A stretch of 64,000 bases of DNA. Source: Natronobeatus ordinarius (GTDB lineage: Archaea; Halobacteriota; Halobacteria; Halobacteriales; Natrialbaceae). The notes below the pieces were generated by a model. It did not search any database, had not been told where the DNA came from, and saw only the letters and a list, made by a program, of their open reading frames with translations. Made by a program: the position numbers and the translations under genes. The stretch spans positions 744,001 through 808,000 of the forward strand of contig NZ_CP101456.1 in NCBI RefSeq assembly GCF_024362485.1. The letters are read 5' to 3'. This document shows positions 1 through 8,384 of this stretch, piece by piece. Position 1 is the stretch's first letter; each line of letters opens with the position of its first letter.

Positions 1-3000
1 GAGGTTGATGGGGAAGCACGTGGTGCGTCCTTCGTTGACGACCTTCCCGGAAACTTCACCCTCTTCGAAGATGGTGGTGACGATGTCATCATCGAAGGTG
101 GTTCCGAGGTCGTTGTGACCTACGAGGCTACCGCACCGGACGAAGAAGGTACGCACACCATCGAGGGTTCCATGGCCGTCGACACGCCTGACGGTACCGA
201 CGCGCACTATGACTACTCGCAGGACGTCGTCGTTGCGGAGGAGGAGGAGGAGCCACCGGAAGAAGAAGGTGAGCTCTCCGTCGACTCCGTCGACGCTACC
301 CCGATCACCGAGGGTGACGACGCGACGTTCGACGTCACCGTCAACAACTCCGGTGAGGATGAAGCCACCGCTGACGTCGGCGTTGAGATCGACACGCCCG
401 AAGGCGACTACAGCGCATCCGACGACGTGACCGTCGGGGCTGGCGAGACGGAGACTGTCTCGCTGACCGTGGACACGTCCGACCTGCCCGCTGGCACGTA
501 CGACTACGAAATCACCGTCGACGGTGAGGAAGCCTACGACGGCACGTTGACCGTCCGCGAGGACGCCAACGCGCTGATCACTGGTGAGCTCACGGACCGC
601 CAGCAGAACGCCATCGACAGCGACGTCGCTGGCGACCTCGAGGTTACCGTCTACGACCGTGAGAGCGACCGGTACTTCTTCACGAACGTGCCGCTGTCGG
701 AGTTCGACGACCTCGCTGAGGAGAACGACCTCGTCGACAGCGCTGGCTTCACGCCCGGCGAGCCTGACGTCTACGACATCGAGCTCGCGCTCATCGAAGA
801 CACGGCTCAGTACGAGTTCACCGTCAATGACCCCGAGAACCGGTTCTTCACCTTCGACGGTGTGACCGAGGAACTCGAGGGTGGACAGAACGACGACCTG
901 AACTTCCGCCTCGAGCGCGTCGAGGACGCTGACCGGCTGACGATCCTCGCCGATGGCGAGCTCGACCGCATCACTGGCGACATCGAGGACGGCGACGTCC
1001 CGATCGACCCTGACCCCGAGCGTCTCGGGCAGGAGACCGTCGACATCGATGAGTCCGTCGAAGCCGACGTCTTCGTCGAGACGATGGACAACGAAGACTT
1101 CGGCACCGACCTCGGTGAACTCGCTCCGTTCGAGGACACCGTCCACTACGATGCCGAAATCGTCGACGGTGTGGATGCCGGCCAGAACGTCAACGTCGTC
1201 GTCGACCCCGTACAGAGCGACACTGACGAGGACGGCCTGACCGACTTCGAGATCAGCCTCGACCTCGGCACCCACGACGCCGACGACTTCTCGGACAACA
1301 TCGAAGTCGAACTCGAGTTCTACGCACAGAGTGACAACACCGCGTACGACACGCTGACGATCATCTTCGTCCCCGAAATCGGTGACACCGGTACGATCTC
1401 CGGTGAAGTCGACGAGATTCGACAGGACCGGATGATCGGCGTCCAGGACGACCGACAGTCCAACATCCAGCCGATCGCGAACGTGCCGGTCCACGCTGTC
1501 CAGTTTGACGACCTCATGGAGAACATGGCCAGCATCAACGACGGTGCGGCCCTCGAAGAGGTCCCGGCTGAAGTCGGTGGCGAGAACGTCATCGGCCACT
1601 CGCCGGAGAACGTCCGCATCGCTGACGGCGACCAGTTCCGCGTCGTGACCTACGAAGACAACGAAGAGATCATCCAGGACCCACGAGCTGACTACCTGGT
1701 GCACACCTCCAGTGACACCGAGGTCGTCCAGAACGAGACGTCGATCGGCTTCGACGTCCACGAGACCGAGGGTGACACTGGTGAGTTGATTGGCGTCTCC
1801 TTCCTGGAGCCCGACGACTACCAGGTCCAGCAGCTGGTTGAGGTGACCCTGGAGGACCAGACGACCGAGGTCCTCTGGAAGAACGTCAGCCTCGATACCG
1901 CTGGTGGAACGCATGCAACGCCCGACGCCCTGTTCTCGCCCACCGAGGACCTGACGTTCGATGCGGTCGACGAGCGCTACGAGGACGACCGTGTCATCCC
2001 GACGGATTACACCAACGAACACGGTGACTTCGAGCTGCTCAACATGCCGACGCACGAGGAGTACGTCGTCATCGCCGGTGCTGGTGATGCCGTCTCGGCT
2101 GACGACCCCGAAGACCGGGTCGGATTCGCTAACTTCCGCGGCTACAGCGTCGTTCCCGTCGAGCCGAACGCCGAGGTTGGTGCTCTGCAGTACAACGTCG
2201 ACCTGAGCGTCCAGCAGTACACGCCCGACGTCGACCTGAACTACTACATCGACGTGAAGGCGCAGGACCCCGAGTCCGGCGAATTCACGAAGTGGACGGC
2301 CCTCCCAACTGGCGAGGAGACCATCGTCCAGTTCGAGGTCTTCCTCGCCGAAGTCGGTGCTGACGAAGACGAGCGACAGCCCGCAGGTGAGGTCGAACTC
2401 GACGCTGAACTGATCGAAGACAACGGCTTCAGCAACGTCGGTGACCTCGTCGACGACACCGTCACGACCAACGCTGACGGTATCGCGACGACGACCTTCG
2501 TCGCCCACGACATGGGCTTCACCGGTGAGACGAACGTCACTGCGTCCACCATCGAAGAGACTGACCGCGACGGTCAGCGGTTCTTCGCCGAGGGCGGAGA
2601 CCAGGCGACTATCGAGGTCTTCGAGGACGCACAGATTACCGGTGACGTCGTCGACAACGAGGACACGCTCATCCCGAACGCTGACGTGACCCTGTACGTG
2701 ATCGACGAAGCCACTGGCACTCTCGACTACGTCGATGACACCAACACTGGTGACGACGGTTCGTACTCGTTCGTTGACGTCCGCACCGGTCTCGACTACC
2801 GCGTCGTTGCCGAGGACGAACACGGCCACACTGGTTTCAACGAGGGTCAACTCAAGGACCTCCCAGCCGGTACGACCAACGCAGACATCGTGATCCCCGA
2901 CGCGGTGGCACCTGAGGGTGTCCTCGTGACGGAGATCGAACCTGCCGAGGACGTGACCGCAGACCAGGGTGACACCGTCACCGTGACGGCGACCGTCACC

Positions 3001-3399
3001 AACACTGGTGTCGGACTCGAGAACCAGGACGTCGCGTTCTACCTCGCTGGCGACGAAGTCGCATCCGAGGGTGTGTCGCTCGGCTCCGGTGAAACCGAGA
3101 CCGTCACCTTCGAACTCGACACGTCCGACCTGGCTGGCGACTACGACTGGTACGTCTCGACTGACGACGACGTGTCTGACACGTGGACGCTGACTGTCGA
3201 CGAGGTCGAAGACGACTACCCCGTTGACGAGGACGTCTACTACGCGATCGCTGGTTTCACTGGCGACGATAGCATGGTGACGGGTGCTGACATCGCGGCT
3301 GCCCAGAACCAGCTGATCGTCGACGGTGACAACGAGATCGACGGTGTCACCTTCACCGGTGCTGACATCGCCGCACTCCACAACGACCTGGTTGCGTAA
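1..3399 (+). CDS. Large secreted acidic protein with CARDB-type domains and a duplicated dockerin-like C-terminus (5' partial)
   Basis: The reading frame is open from base 1, so the true start and any signal peptide lie outside the window; at least 1132 residues are present. The protein is very acidic and rich in Thr, Asp and Val, as expected of a haloarchaeal extracellular protein. A CARDB-like beta-sandwich lies at about bases 270-560 and another at 2920-3215, both ending in a GETETV...DTSDL pattern. A carboxypeptidase-regulatory-like domain is at about 2630-2910. The last 57 codons hold two copies of TGADIAA (bases 3277-3300 and 3352-3375), spaced 25 residues apart, resembling the paired helices of a dockerin. 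There is no PGF-CTERM tail or final membrane segment, so anchoring by protein-protein contact or full release is likely. Its neighbour is the S-layer-like glycoprotein. Exact function unknown. Confidence 0.85.
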   Translation, partial: EVDGEARGASFVDDLPGNFTLFEDGGDDVIIEGGSEVVVTYEATAPDEEGTHTIEGSMAVDTPDGTDAHYDYSQDVVVAEEEEEPPEEEGELSVDSVDATPITEGDDATFDVTVNNSGEDEATADVGVEIDTPEGDYSASDDVTVGAGETETVSLTVDTSDLPAGTYDYEITVDGEEAYDGTLTVREDANALITGELTDRQQNAIDSDVAGDLEVTVYDRESDRYFFTNVPLSEFDDLAEENDLVDSAGFTPGEPDVYDIELALIEDTAQYEFTVNDPENRFFTFDGVTEELEGGQNDDLNFRLERVEDADRLTILADGELDRITGDIEDGDVPIDPDPERLGQETVDIDESVEADVFVETMDNEDFGTDLGELAPFEDTVHYDAEIVDGVDAGQNVNVVVDPVQSDTDEDGLTDFEISLDLGTHDADDFSDNIEVELEFYAQSDNTAYDTLTIIFVPEIGDTGTISGEVDEIRQDRMIGVQDDRQSNIQPIANVPVHAVQFDDLMENMASINDGAALEEVPAEVGGENVIGHSPENVRIADGDQFRVVTYEDNEEIIQDPRADYLVHTSSDTEVVQNETSIGFDVHETEGDTGELIGVSFLEPDDYQVQQLVEVTLEDQTTEVLWKNVSLDTAGGTHATPDALFSPTEDLTFDAVDERYEDDRVIPTDYTNEHGDFELLNMPTHEEYVVIAGAGDAVSADDPEDRVGFANFRGYSVVPVEPNAEVGALQYNVDLSVQQYTPDVDLNYYIDVKAQDPESGEFTKWTALPTGEETIVQFEVFLAEVGADEDERQPAGEVELDAELIEDNGFSNVGDLVDDTVTTNADGIATTTFVAHDMGFTGETNVTASTIEETDRDGQRFFAEGGDQATIEVFEDAQITGDVVDNEDTLIPNADVTLYVIDEATGTLDYVDDTNTGDDGSYSFVDVRTGLDYRVVAEDEHGHTGFNEGQLKDLPAGTTNADIVIPDAVAPEGVLVTEIEPAEDVTADQGDTVTVTATVTNTGVGLENQDVAFYLAGDEVASEGVSLGSGETETVTFELDTSDLAGDYDWYVSTDDDVSDTWTLTVDEVEDDYPVDEDVYYAIAGFTGDDSMVTGADIAAAQNQLIVDGDNEIDGVTFTGADIAALHNDLVA

Positions 3400-3837
3400 C
3401 GACAGCTAACTACGCGAGCCGGAACGACCGGCGTCGCGCCCTCTCACAATTTTATTTATTTTCATCCTGTAGCGACAGCTGTGTCATTGGTCCGCTCGAG
3501 CACACTACCCGTGGCTTTATCGTCAGCTATCAGGACAGGCTGGCGGACCTTTCGCGATAATCAGAGATTACCTGACTGTGATACTCTGTCTGTGTGGGCG
3601 TTCTCACCAGAAAGTATTTACAATCAGGTACCAGCAATTCAAATGAACCCGGACGAGACAGCTGATCGGAAACGGATAATAATCCGTTACCGGCGAACAG
3701 AAAATACTTAACGTGTTGGTCGGTATCACCGACTGTCCCGCCTGGGAATCGAGAAAGCTAACTAAGCACCAGAACGATGAACTATCGTTCGACTGCACAC
3801 GATGCAGAATAGAAACGAAAATACAGATACCCTAACG
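3400..3837 (+). promoter_or_regulatory. AT-rich intergenic region: S-layer promoter and structured leader
   Basis: No credible gene lies here. Two BRE/TATA-like stretches are visible: gaaagtatttac near 3610 and gaaaatacttaa at 3700-3711. Three perfect short dyads follow or surround the second: aacggat/atccgtt at 3671-3688, gtcggt/accgac at 3719-3733, and gaacgat/atcgttc at 3772-3790. If the second TATA is used, transcription would begin near 3733 and give a leader of about 100 bases containing the last hairpin. Long leaders are known for haloarchaeal S-layer genes (Haloferax csg); the assignment here is inference. Confidence 0.5.
3449..3466 (+). terminator. T-rich archaeal terminator after the secreted-protein gene
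   Basis: About 50 bases after the stop codon there are runs of T on the coding strand (attttatttattttc), with no strong stem. Oligo-T tracts of this kind are the usual archaeal intrinsic termination signal. Confidence 0.5.
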
Positions 3838-6561
3838 ATGACAAAATCGAAACAAATACGCGCAGTATTCCTGTCAGCCCTGATGGTGCTGTCGGTAGTT
3901 GCAATGAGTGCAGCGTTCGCTGCACCAGCAGTTGCACAGGAAGTTACTGTCGATGCGGACGAAATCGAGATGGATGGATCGACTGTTACAATCACCGCCG
4001 AAAACACGGCAGCAATCTCTGCCAACGTCCCTGACGGCTGGGACGTTGCTGACATCTCCGACGACGGAGATCACATCGAAGTGACCAACGAACTCCTTTG
4101 GATGTTCGACAGTGCCGGTGACTACACGGTCACGGTCACTCTCATCCCGCCGGCTGACGCCGAGGCTGGCGACCAGGCTGAGTTCGAGGTCACGCAGCCT
4201 TCGTCGGTGACCCAGACTGTCACCGTCGCCGAGGCTGACGACGATGACGACGACGAAGACGAAGACGAACCCGAGGACGCTGACGAGGCTGACGTCAACG
4301 TCGGTCACTACAGCAACCTCGACGGTCAGCTGTTCTTCGCCGGCCAGACTGTCTCCGTCGACGGCTTCGACGCTGACGAACTGGTCCAGCTCTACTCGAG
4401 CAACGCCGACGGCGACCGAGTGAGCCACCAGACCAACATCCGCGCGGACGATGACGGAACGATCGTCATCGACACGGCCGACCGTGACGGCTACTACAAG
4501 CTCAGCGCGCCCGGTGTCAGCACCGACTCGTTCGAAGTGACCGAGCAGGAAGTCGAATTCGACTTCGAGGATGACGAGGTCCGCTCCGGTGCCTCCTCCA
4601 CCCTCGTCTTCGAGGACGACAACCGCCAGGCCGACGTCGACATCCTCATCGATGCCGACGGTGACCTCGACGAGGACGAACTCGAGGACATCTTCGCGGG
4701 CGCCTCCGCCTACGCCGATGGCCAGGTCATCATCGAGAACGTCGTCGAGGGCGACGAGATCGACGCTGACTTCGACGGCATCGACGCCGGCGAGTACGAG
4801 TTCACGGTCGAGATCTACGACACCACCGCCGAGGACACGGCCGAGATCGAGATCCTCGCTGAACTCGAGATCAACCCGGTCTTCGAGGACAACGTCTACG
4901 AGTCGGCTGCCGGTGACGTCGTCGACCTCGTCATCGTCGACGAGGATGGCGACGAGATCGGCAACCTCGACGAACTGAAGATCAACGTCACCTCCGAGGA
5001 AGACGACGTCTTCGTCGGAACCATCACCATCGATGACGTCAGCGCCGCTGACGACGTCGATGAGGACCTGACGATCCAGCTCAACACCTACGAGGCTGGC
5101 CAGGACAACGACGCCGCCATCACCGTGCTGAACAGTGAGGGCGACGACGTCACCGAGGACGTCGGTGCGTCGGCCGACTTCACCAGTGCGCTCGACGACG
5201 AGCCGCTGCCTGCGGTCGACTACGAACTCGAACTGTACACTGAGATCGACAGCGACGACGAGGTCGACGCCGCCTTCCTCATGCTCGAGGACGGTGAAGT
5301 CGAGAGCGTCACCACCCACGTTGCACCCGAATCTGGTAGTCTCGCAGACGCTGAGGGCGACCTCGGTGACTTCCTGAACGAGACCACCGAGCGCGACTAC
5401 GTCGCTGAGGACGACCTCCTCATCGTCGAAGTCGAAGCGACCGGCGTCTTCGGATACCTGGTCGACGGCAACGAGATGCAGGACGACGTCGGCATCGAGA
5501 TGCTCTTCGAGGAGACCGAAGACAGCCCGTTCGCTGACCCCGCCAGCTTCAGCGTCACTGACGACCAGGACGACCTGACCGTCGTCACTGACGCCGACAA
5601 CGGCGTGTTCTACGTGGTCCTCGACACCAGCGGCTCGTTCGCTGGCGAGGCCCTCGAGGACGGACAGGAGTGGGAAGTCAGCGTCGAGGTCACTGAAGAC
5701 AACGCGTACGTTGGCGAGGACGACGAGCACACCGTCTCTGAGACGTTCACCGTCGAAGAGCGTGTCCTCGAGATCATCGGCAACTTCAACGAAGACGACC
5801 GTCTGATGGTCGAGAACTCCGCCGAGTCGGAGATCTCCGCCGAGACGAACGTCGCACCCGGCACGGAAGCCGACTACACGCTCCGCTTCCCGACGGAGGT
5901 CGTCCGCGGTGACGCCTACGTCGACGGTAACACGATCACGGCTACCTTCGACCTCTCCGACGTCGACGAGGGTACCGAGATCCGCCGCATCAACGTCCAG
6001 GAAGCAGGCGACGCTGAGGACGAAGTCCAGGGCCTCGTCTACGACGCTGATGAGGACCTCCCTGCGAACTTCCAGATCGACGCTGACGCACCCGCGTCGG
6101 TCCACGTCGACGACGCCGCGTCGCTCGACGTGACGGTCACCAACACCGGCGAAGAGTCCGACGAGCAGTCGATCGTCGTCACCGTCGGCGGTGACGAGGT
6201 CTACAACGAGGCCGTCGAACTCGACGAGGGCGAGAGCTGGGCAGACAGCTTCGACCTCGACACCAGCGAAGCTGGTGAGATCGACTGGTCCGTCGAGACC
6301 GACAACGACTCCGCCTCGGGCACGACTGACGTCGTAAAGCACGAGGAGCCTGAGGAGACCGAGGAGCCTGAGGAGACCGAGGAGCCTGAGGAGACCGAGG
6401 AGCCTGAGGAGACCGAGGAGCCTGAGGAGACCGAGGAGCCTGAGGAGACCGAGGAGCCTGAGGAGACGGAAGATGACGACAGCCAGCCCGGCTTCGGCGT
6501 CGCCGTCGCACTCGTCGCACTCCTCGCCGCCGCGATGCTCGCCCTGCGCCGGCAGGACTGA
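3838..6561 (+). CDS. S-layer-type surface glycoprotein with PGF-CTERM sorting tail
   Basis: The protein begins MTKSKQIRAVFLSALMVLSV, the conserved signal peptide of haloarchaeal S-layer glycoproteins, cleaved after the Ala-rich stretch (about residue 33). I chose the ATG at 3838 rather than an in-frame ATG at 3802 because this signal begins there. The 907-residue product is highly acidic, with a long series of beta-rich domains, an Asp/Glu linker near residues 134-150, a CARDB-like domain before the tail, seven EEPEET repeats, then DSQPGFGVAVALVALLAAAM and a basic end. That last part is a PGF-CTERM signal, normally removed by archaeosortase and replaced with a lipid anchor. It probably forms, or contributes to, the cell-wall lattice. 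Whether it is the major S-layer protein or a paralogue cannot be told from sequence. Confidence 0.9.
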   Translation: MTKSKQIRAVFLSALMVLSVVAMSAAFAAPAVAQEVTVDADEIEMDGSTVTITAENTAAISANVPDGWDVADISDDGDHIEVTNELLWMFDSAGDYTVTVTLIPPADAEAGDQAEFEVTQPSSVTQTVTVAEADDDDDDEDEDEPEDADEADVNVGHYSNLDGQLFFAGQTVSVDGFDADELVQLYSSNADGDRVSHQTNIRADDDGTIVIDTADRDGYYKLSAPGVSTDSFEVTEQEVEFDFEDDEVRSGASSTLVFEDDNRQADVDILIDADGDLDEDELEDIFAGASAYADGQVIIENVVEGDEIDADFDGIDAGEYEFTVEIYDTTAEDTAEIEILAELEINPVFEDNVYESAAGDVVDLVIVDEDGDEIGNLDELKINVTSEEDDVFVGTITIDDVSAADDVDEDLTIQLNTYEAGQDNDAAITVLNSEGDDVTEDVGASADFTSALDDEPLPAVDYELELYTEIDSDDEVDAAFLMLEDGEVESVTTHVAPESGSLADAEGDLGDFLNETTERDYVAEDDLLIVEVEATGVFGYLVDGNEMQDDVGIEMLFEETEDSPFADPASFSVTDDQDDLTVVTDADNGVFYVVLDTSGSFAGEALEDGQEWEVSVEVTEDNAYVGEDDEHTVSETFTVEERVLEIIGNFNEDDRLMVENSAESEISAETNVAPGTEADYTLRFPTEVVRGDAYVDGNTITATFDLSDVDEGTEIRRINVQEAGDAEDEVQGLVYDADEDLPANFQIDADAPASVHVDDAASLDVTVTNTGEESDEQSIVVTVGGDEVYNEAVELDEGESWADSFDLDTSEAGEIDWSVETDNDSASGTTDVVKHEEPEETEEPEETEEPEETEEPEETEEPEETEEPEETEEPEETEDDDSQPGFGVAVALVALLAAAMLALRRQD
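6343..6468 (+). repeat. Seven tandem 18-bp repeats encoding EEPEET
   Basis: Seven consecutive 18-base units (gaggagcctgaggagacc, the last ending in acg) encode EEPEET just before the PGF-CTERM segment of the surface glycoprotein. Equivalent Thr-rich or acidic stalks in haloarchaeal S-layer proteins sit between the lattice domain and the membrane anchor. Near-perfect DNA identity suggests slippage-driven copy-number change. Confidence 0.95.
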
Positions 6562-6578
6562 GCTGACTGGCTGAACCA

Positions 6579-6623
6579 CCGGATTTCAACTCCGGATTAT
6601 CATTCGTTGCGGTTTTCATTTTT
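6579..6623 (+). terminator. Hairpin plus T-tract terminator of the surface glycoprotein gene
   Basis: A short perfect dyad, ccgga/tccgg at 6579-6595, lies 18 bases after the stop codon and is followed by ggttttcattttt at 6611-6623. The position and oligo-T fit transcription termination. The rest of 6624-6886 shows no feature I can support. Confidence 0.5.
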
Positions 6624-6886
6624 CGCGTCCGTTACCCGGTGAGCGACTGCGCCGACGTCACCATGATCGGACCGCGTGAGAGGGCTCGCTCGAGCTCGAG
6701 TCCGATCGGATCGGGGCTGACGACTGTCTGATGGAGTCGTCGAGCGCTATCGGCTCGGATTGGTGTGAGCAACAGCCAGACGAACGAGGACCGGTCATCA
6801 CCGACGCCGAAGCAGGGACCTGTCGGTCCGCCGGGAACGGCTTCGGGTGGGCTCGAGGGTGATGGCGAGCGCGAAAAAGCGAACCG

Positions 6887-8194
6887 TTACGACTCGTCCG
6901 ATCGGGCCGACTGTCGAGCGAACAGGTAGCCGGTGCCGCCGAGTGCAGCGAGCGTCCCGACGATCCCTGGTCCGGGGAGGCCGTCGTCTTCTCCTCCTCG
7001 CTGGTCGGCTCGACCGTGGTGGTGGCCGAGCGTTCCGTTGGCGACGCGCGAACACTCACTCGAGCCGTCGACGCCGGCGTCGAGGGCGTACAGCTGGCCG
7101 TCGGTACTGCCGACGTACAGCGTGCCGCCGACGACGGTCGGGGAGGAGAAGACGGCGCCGTCGGTCTCGAAGCGCCATCGCTGCTCGCCTGTGGTGGCCG
7201 AGAGGGCGTAGAGGTGGCCGTCGTTACTGCCGACGAAGAGCGTGTCGTCGACGACGGTGGGAGAAGAGTCGACGGTGTCGTCGGTCTCGAAGCGCCAGCG
7301 CTCTTCGCCGGTGGCGGCCGAGAGGGCGTAGACGGTCCCGTCGTCACTCCCGACGAAGACGCCGGGGGTCGAATCAGCACCGACGGTGGCGACCGTCGGT
7401 GAGGAGAAGATGCGACTGTCGGGGACGAAGCGCCAGCGCTCCTGGCCTGCCTCGAGGTGCAGGGCGGTGATCGCCTCGTTCGCGACGAAGAGCGTTCGAC
7501 CGGTCGCCCCGTCCGCGGTGTTCTCGTCGACGTCGGCGACGGTCGGCGAGGAGTGGACCGCATCGCCGGTCGGGGCGTACCACCGCGTCTGTGCCCACTC
7601 GAGCGTGACGGCGTAGAGCTGTCCGTTGTCGCTGCCGACGACGAGGGTGTCGTCGTCGACGAGCGGCGACGCGCGGACGGCCGCGTCGGTCTCGAGGTGC
7701 CAGCGTTCCGTGCCCGTCTCGGCGTCGACTTCGTAGAGCCGTCCGTCGTCACTGCCGACGAAGACGACCGGTGTTCGATCCTCGCCGACGAAGCCCGCCG
7801 TCGGTGAGGAGGGTACTTTGTCGTCGGTTTCGAAGCGCCAGCGCTCGGTGCCGTCGTCGGCGCCGACCGCGTAGAGGTGGCCGTCGTCGCTGCCGACGTA
7901 GAGCGTCTCCTCGAGGGCCGTCGGGGAAGAGAAGATGGCGTCGTCGGTTTCGAAGCGCCAGCGCTCGGTGCCGTCGTCGGCGCCGACCGCGTAGAGGTGG
8001 CCGTCGGTGCTGCCGACGTAGAGGGCGTCGTCGAGGATCGTCGGGGAGGAGAAGACGGCGCCGTCGGTCTCGAAGCGCCAGCGAACTCGCGCAGTGGCGG
8101 TTGCTCGCGTCGTCACCGGAGCGGCGACGCCGAGTCCGACGGCACCGATGCCAGCCGTCGCACGGAGCACGCGGCGGCGGTCGGGGTCGGTCAC
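6887..8194 (-). CDS. Tat-exported PQQ/BamB-type beta-propeller protein with C-terminal anchor
   Basis: A GTG start gives 435 residues. The N-terminus (DRRRVLRATAGIGAVGLG) is a twin-arginine signal. It is followed by about eight repeats of roughly 40 residues with the consensus WRFETDxxVxSSPTV...LYVGSxDGxLYAL, the pattern of PQQ-type or BamB-like propeller blades. No dehydrogenase domain accompanies them, so binding or scaffolding at the cell surface is more likely than catalysis. The C-terminus GLPGPGIVGTLAALGGTGYL plus basic residues resembles a degenerate PGF-CTERM or simple membrane anchor. Transcribed convergently with the surface glycoprotein. Precise ligand unknown. Confidence 0.85.
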   Translation of the reverse strand: MTDPDRRRVLRATAGIGAVGLGVAAPVTTRATATARVRWRFETDGAVFSSPTILDDALYVGSTDGHLYAVGADDGTERWRFETDDAIFSSPTALEETLYVGSDDGHLYAVGADDGTERWRFETDDKVPSSPTAGFVGEDRTPVVFVGSDDGRLYEVDAETGTERWHLETDAAVRASPLVDDDTLVVGSDNGQLYAVTLEWAQTRWYAPTGDAVHSSPTVADVDENTADGATGRTLFVANEAITALHLEAGQERWRFVPDSRIFSSPTVATVGADSTPGVFVGSDDGTVYALSAATGEERWRFETDDTVDSSPTVVDDTLFVGSNDGHLYALSATTGEQRWRFETDGAVFSSPTVVGGTLYVGSTDGQLYALDAGVDGSSECSRVANGTLGHHHGRADQRGGEDDGLPGPGIVGTLAALGGTGYLFARQSARSDES

Positions 8195-8244
8195 GGGTCG
8201 ACCACCCGCGCGATTCGTGACTCGTTCGGTCGCAGTCCGCTCAT
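8191..8244 (-). CDS. Possible 17-codon upstream ORF coupled to the propeller gene
   Basis: An ATG at 8244 opens a 17-codon frame (MSGLRPNESRIARVVDP) whose TGA overlaps the GTG start of the propeller gene in a GTGA motif. This arrangement would allow translational coupling from a better initiation codon. Alternatively it is chance sequence; there is no independent sign of selection. Confidence 0.2.
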   Translation of the reverse strand: MSGLRPNESRIARVVDP

Positions 8245-8384
8245 TACACTCTAGTGACCTGTTCGGGCGGTTTCGCTGTTGTGGTTTGCGGTCGTAGCGA
8301 CCACTGGATTCGATCCGGTACGTTCATGGTCAAGCGCTAGAAACGAGCGGTCGAATTGCCCCTCCGAGCTGCGGATTGATACCG

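Noticed and set aside
6343-6468. Short regular repeats as a possible CRISPR or origin iteron array
   Set aside because: The units are contiguous without spacers and encode EEPEET in frame within the glycoprotein.
3874-6579. A 901-codon open frame antisense to the surface glycoprotein gene
   Set aside because: It is a by-product of GC-rich, Asp/Glu-heavy coding on the plus strand: the antisense product is Val/Asp/Leu-rich without domains, and the plus-strand gene has signal peptide, repeats and sorting tail.
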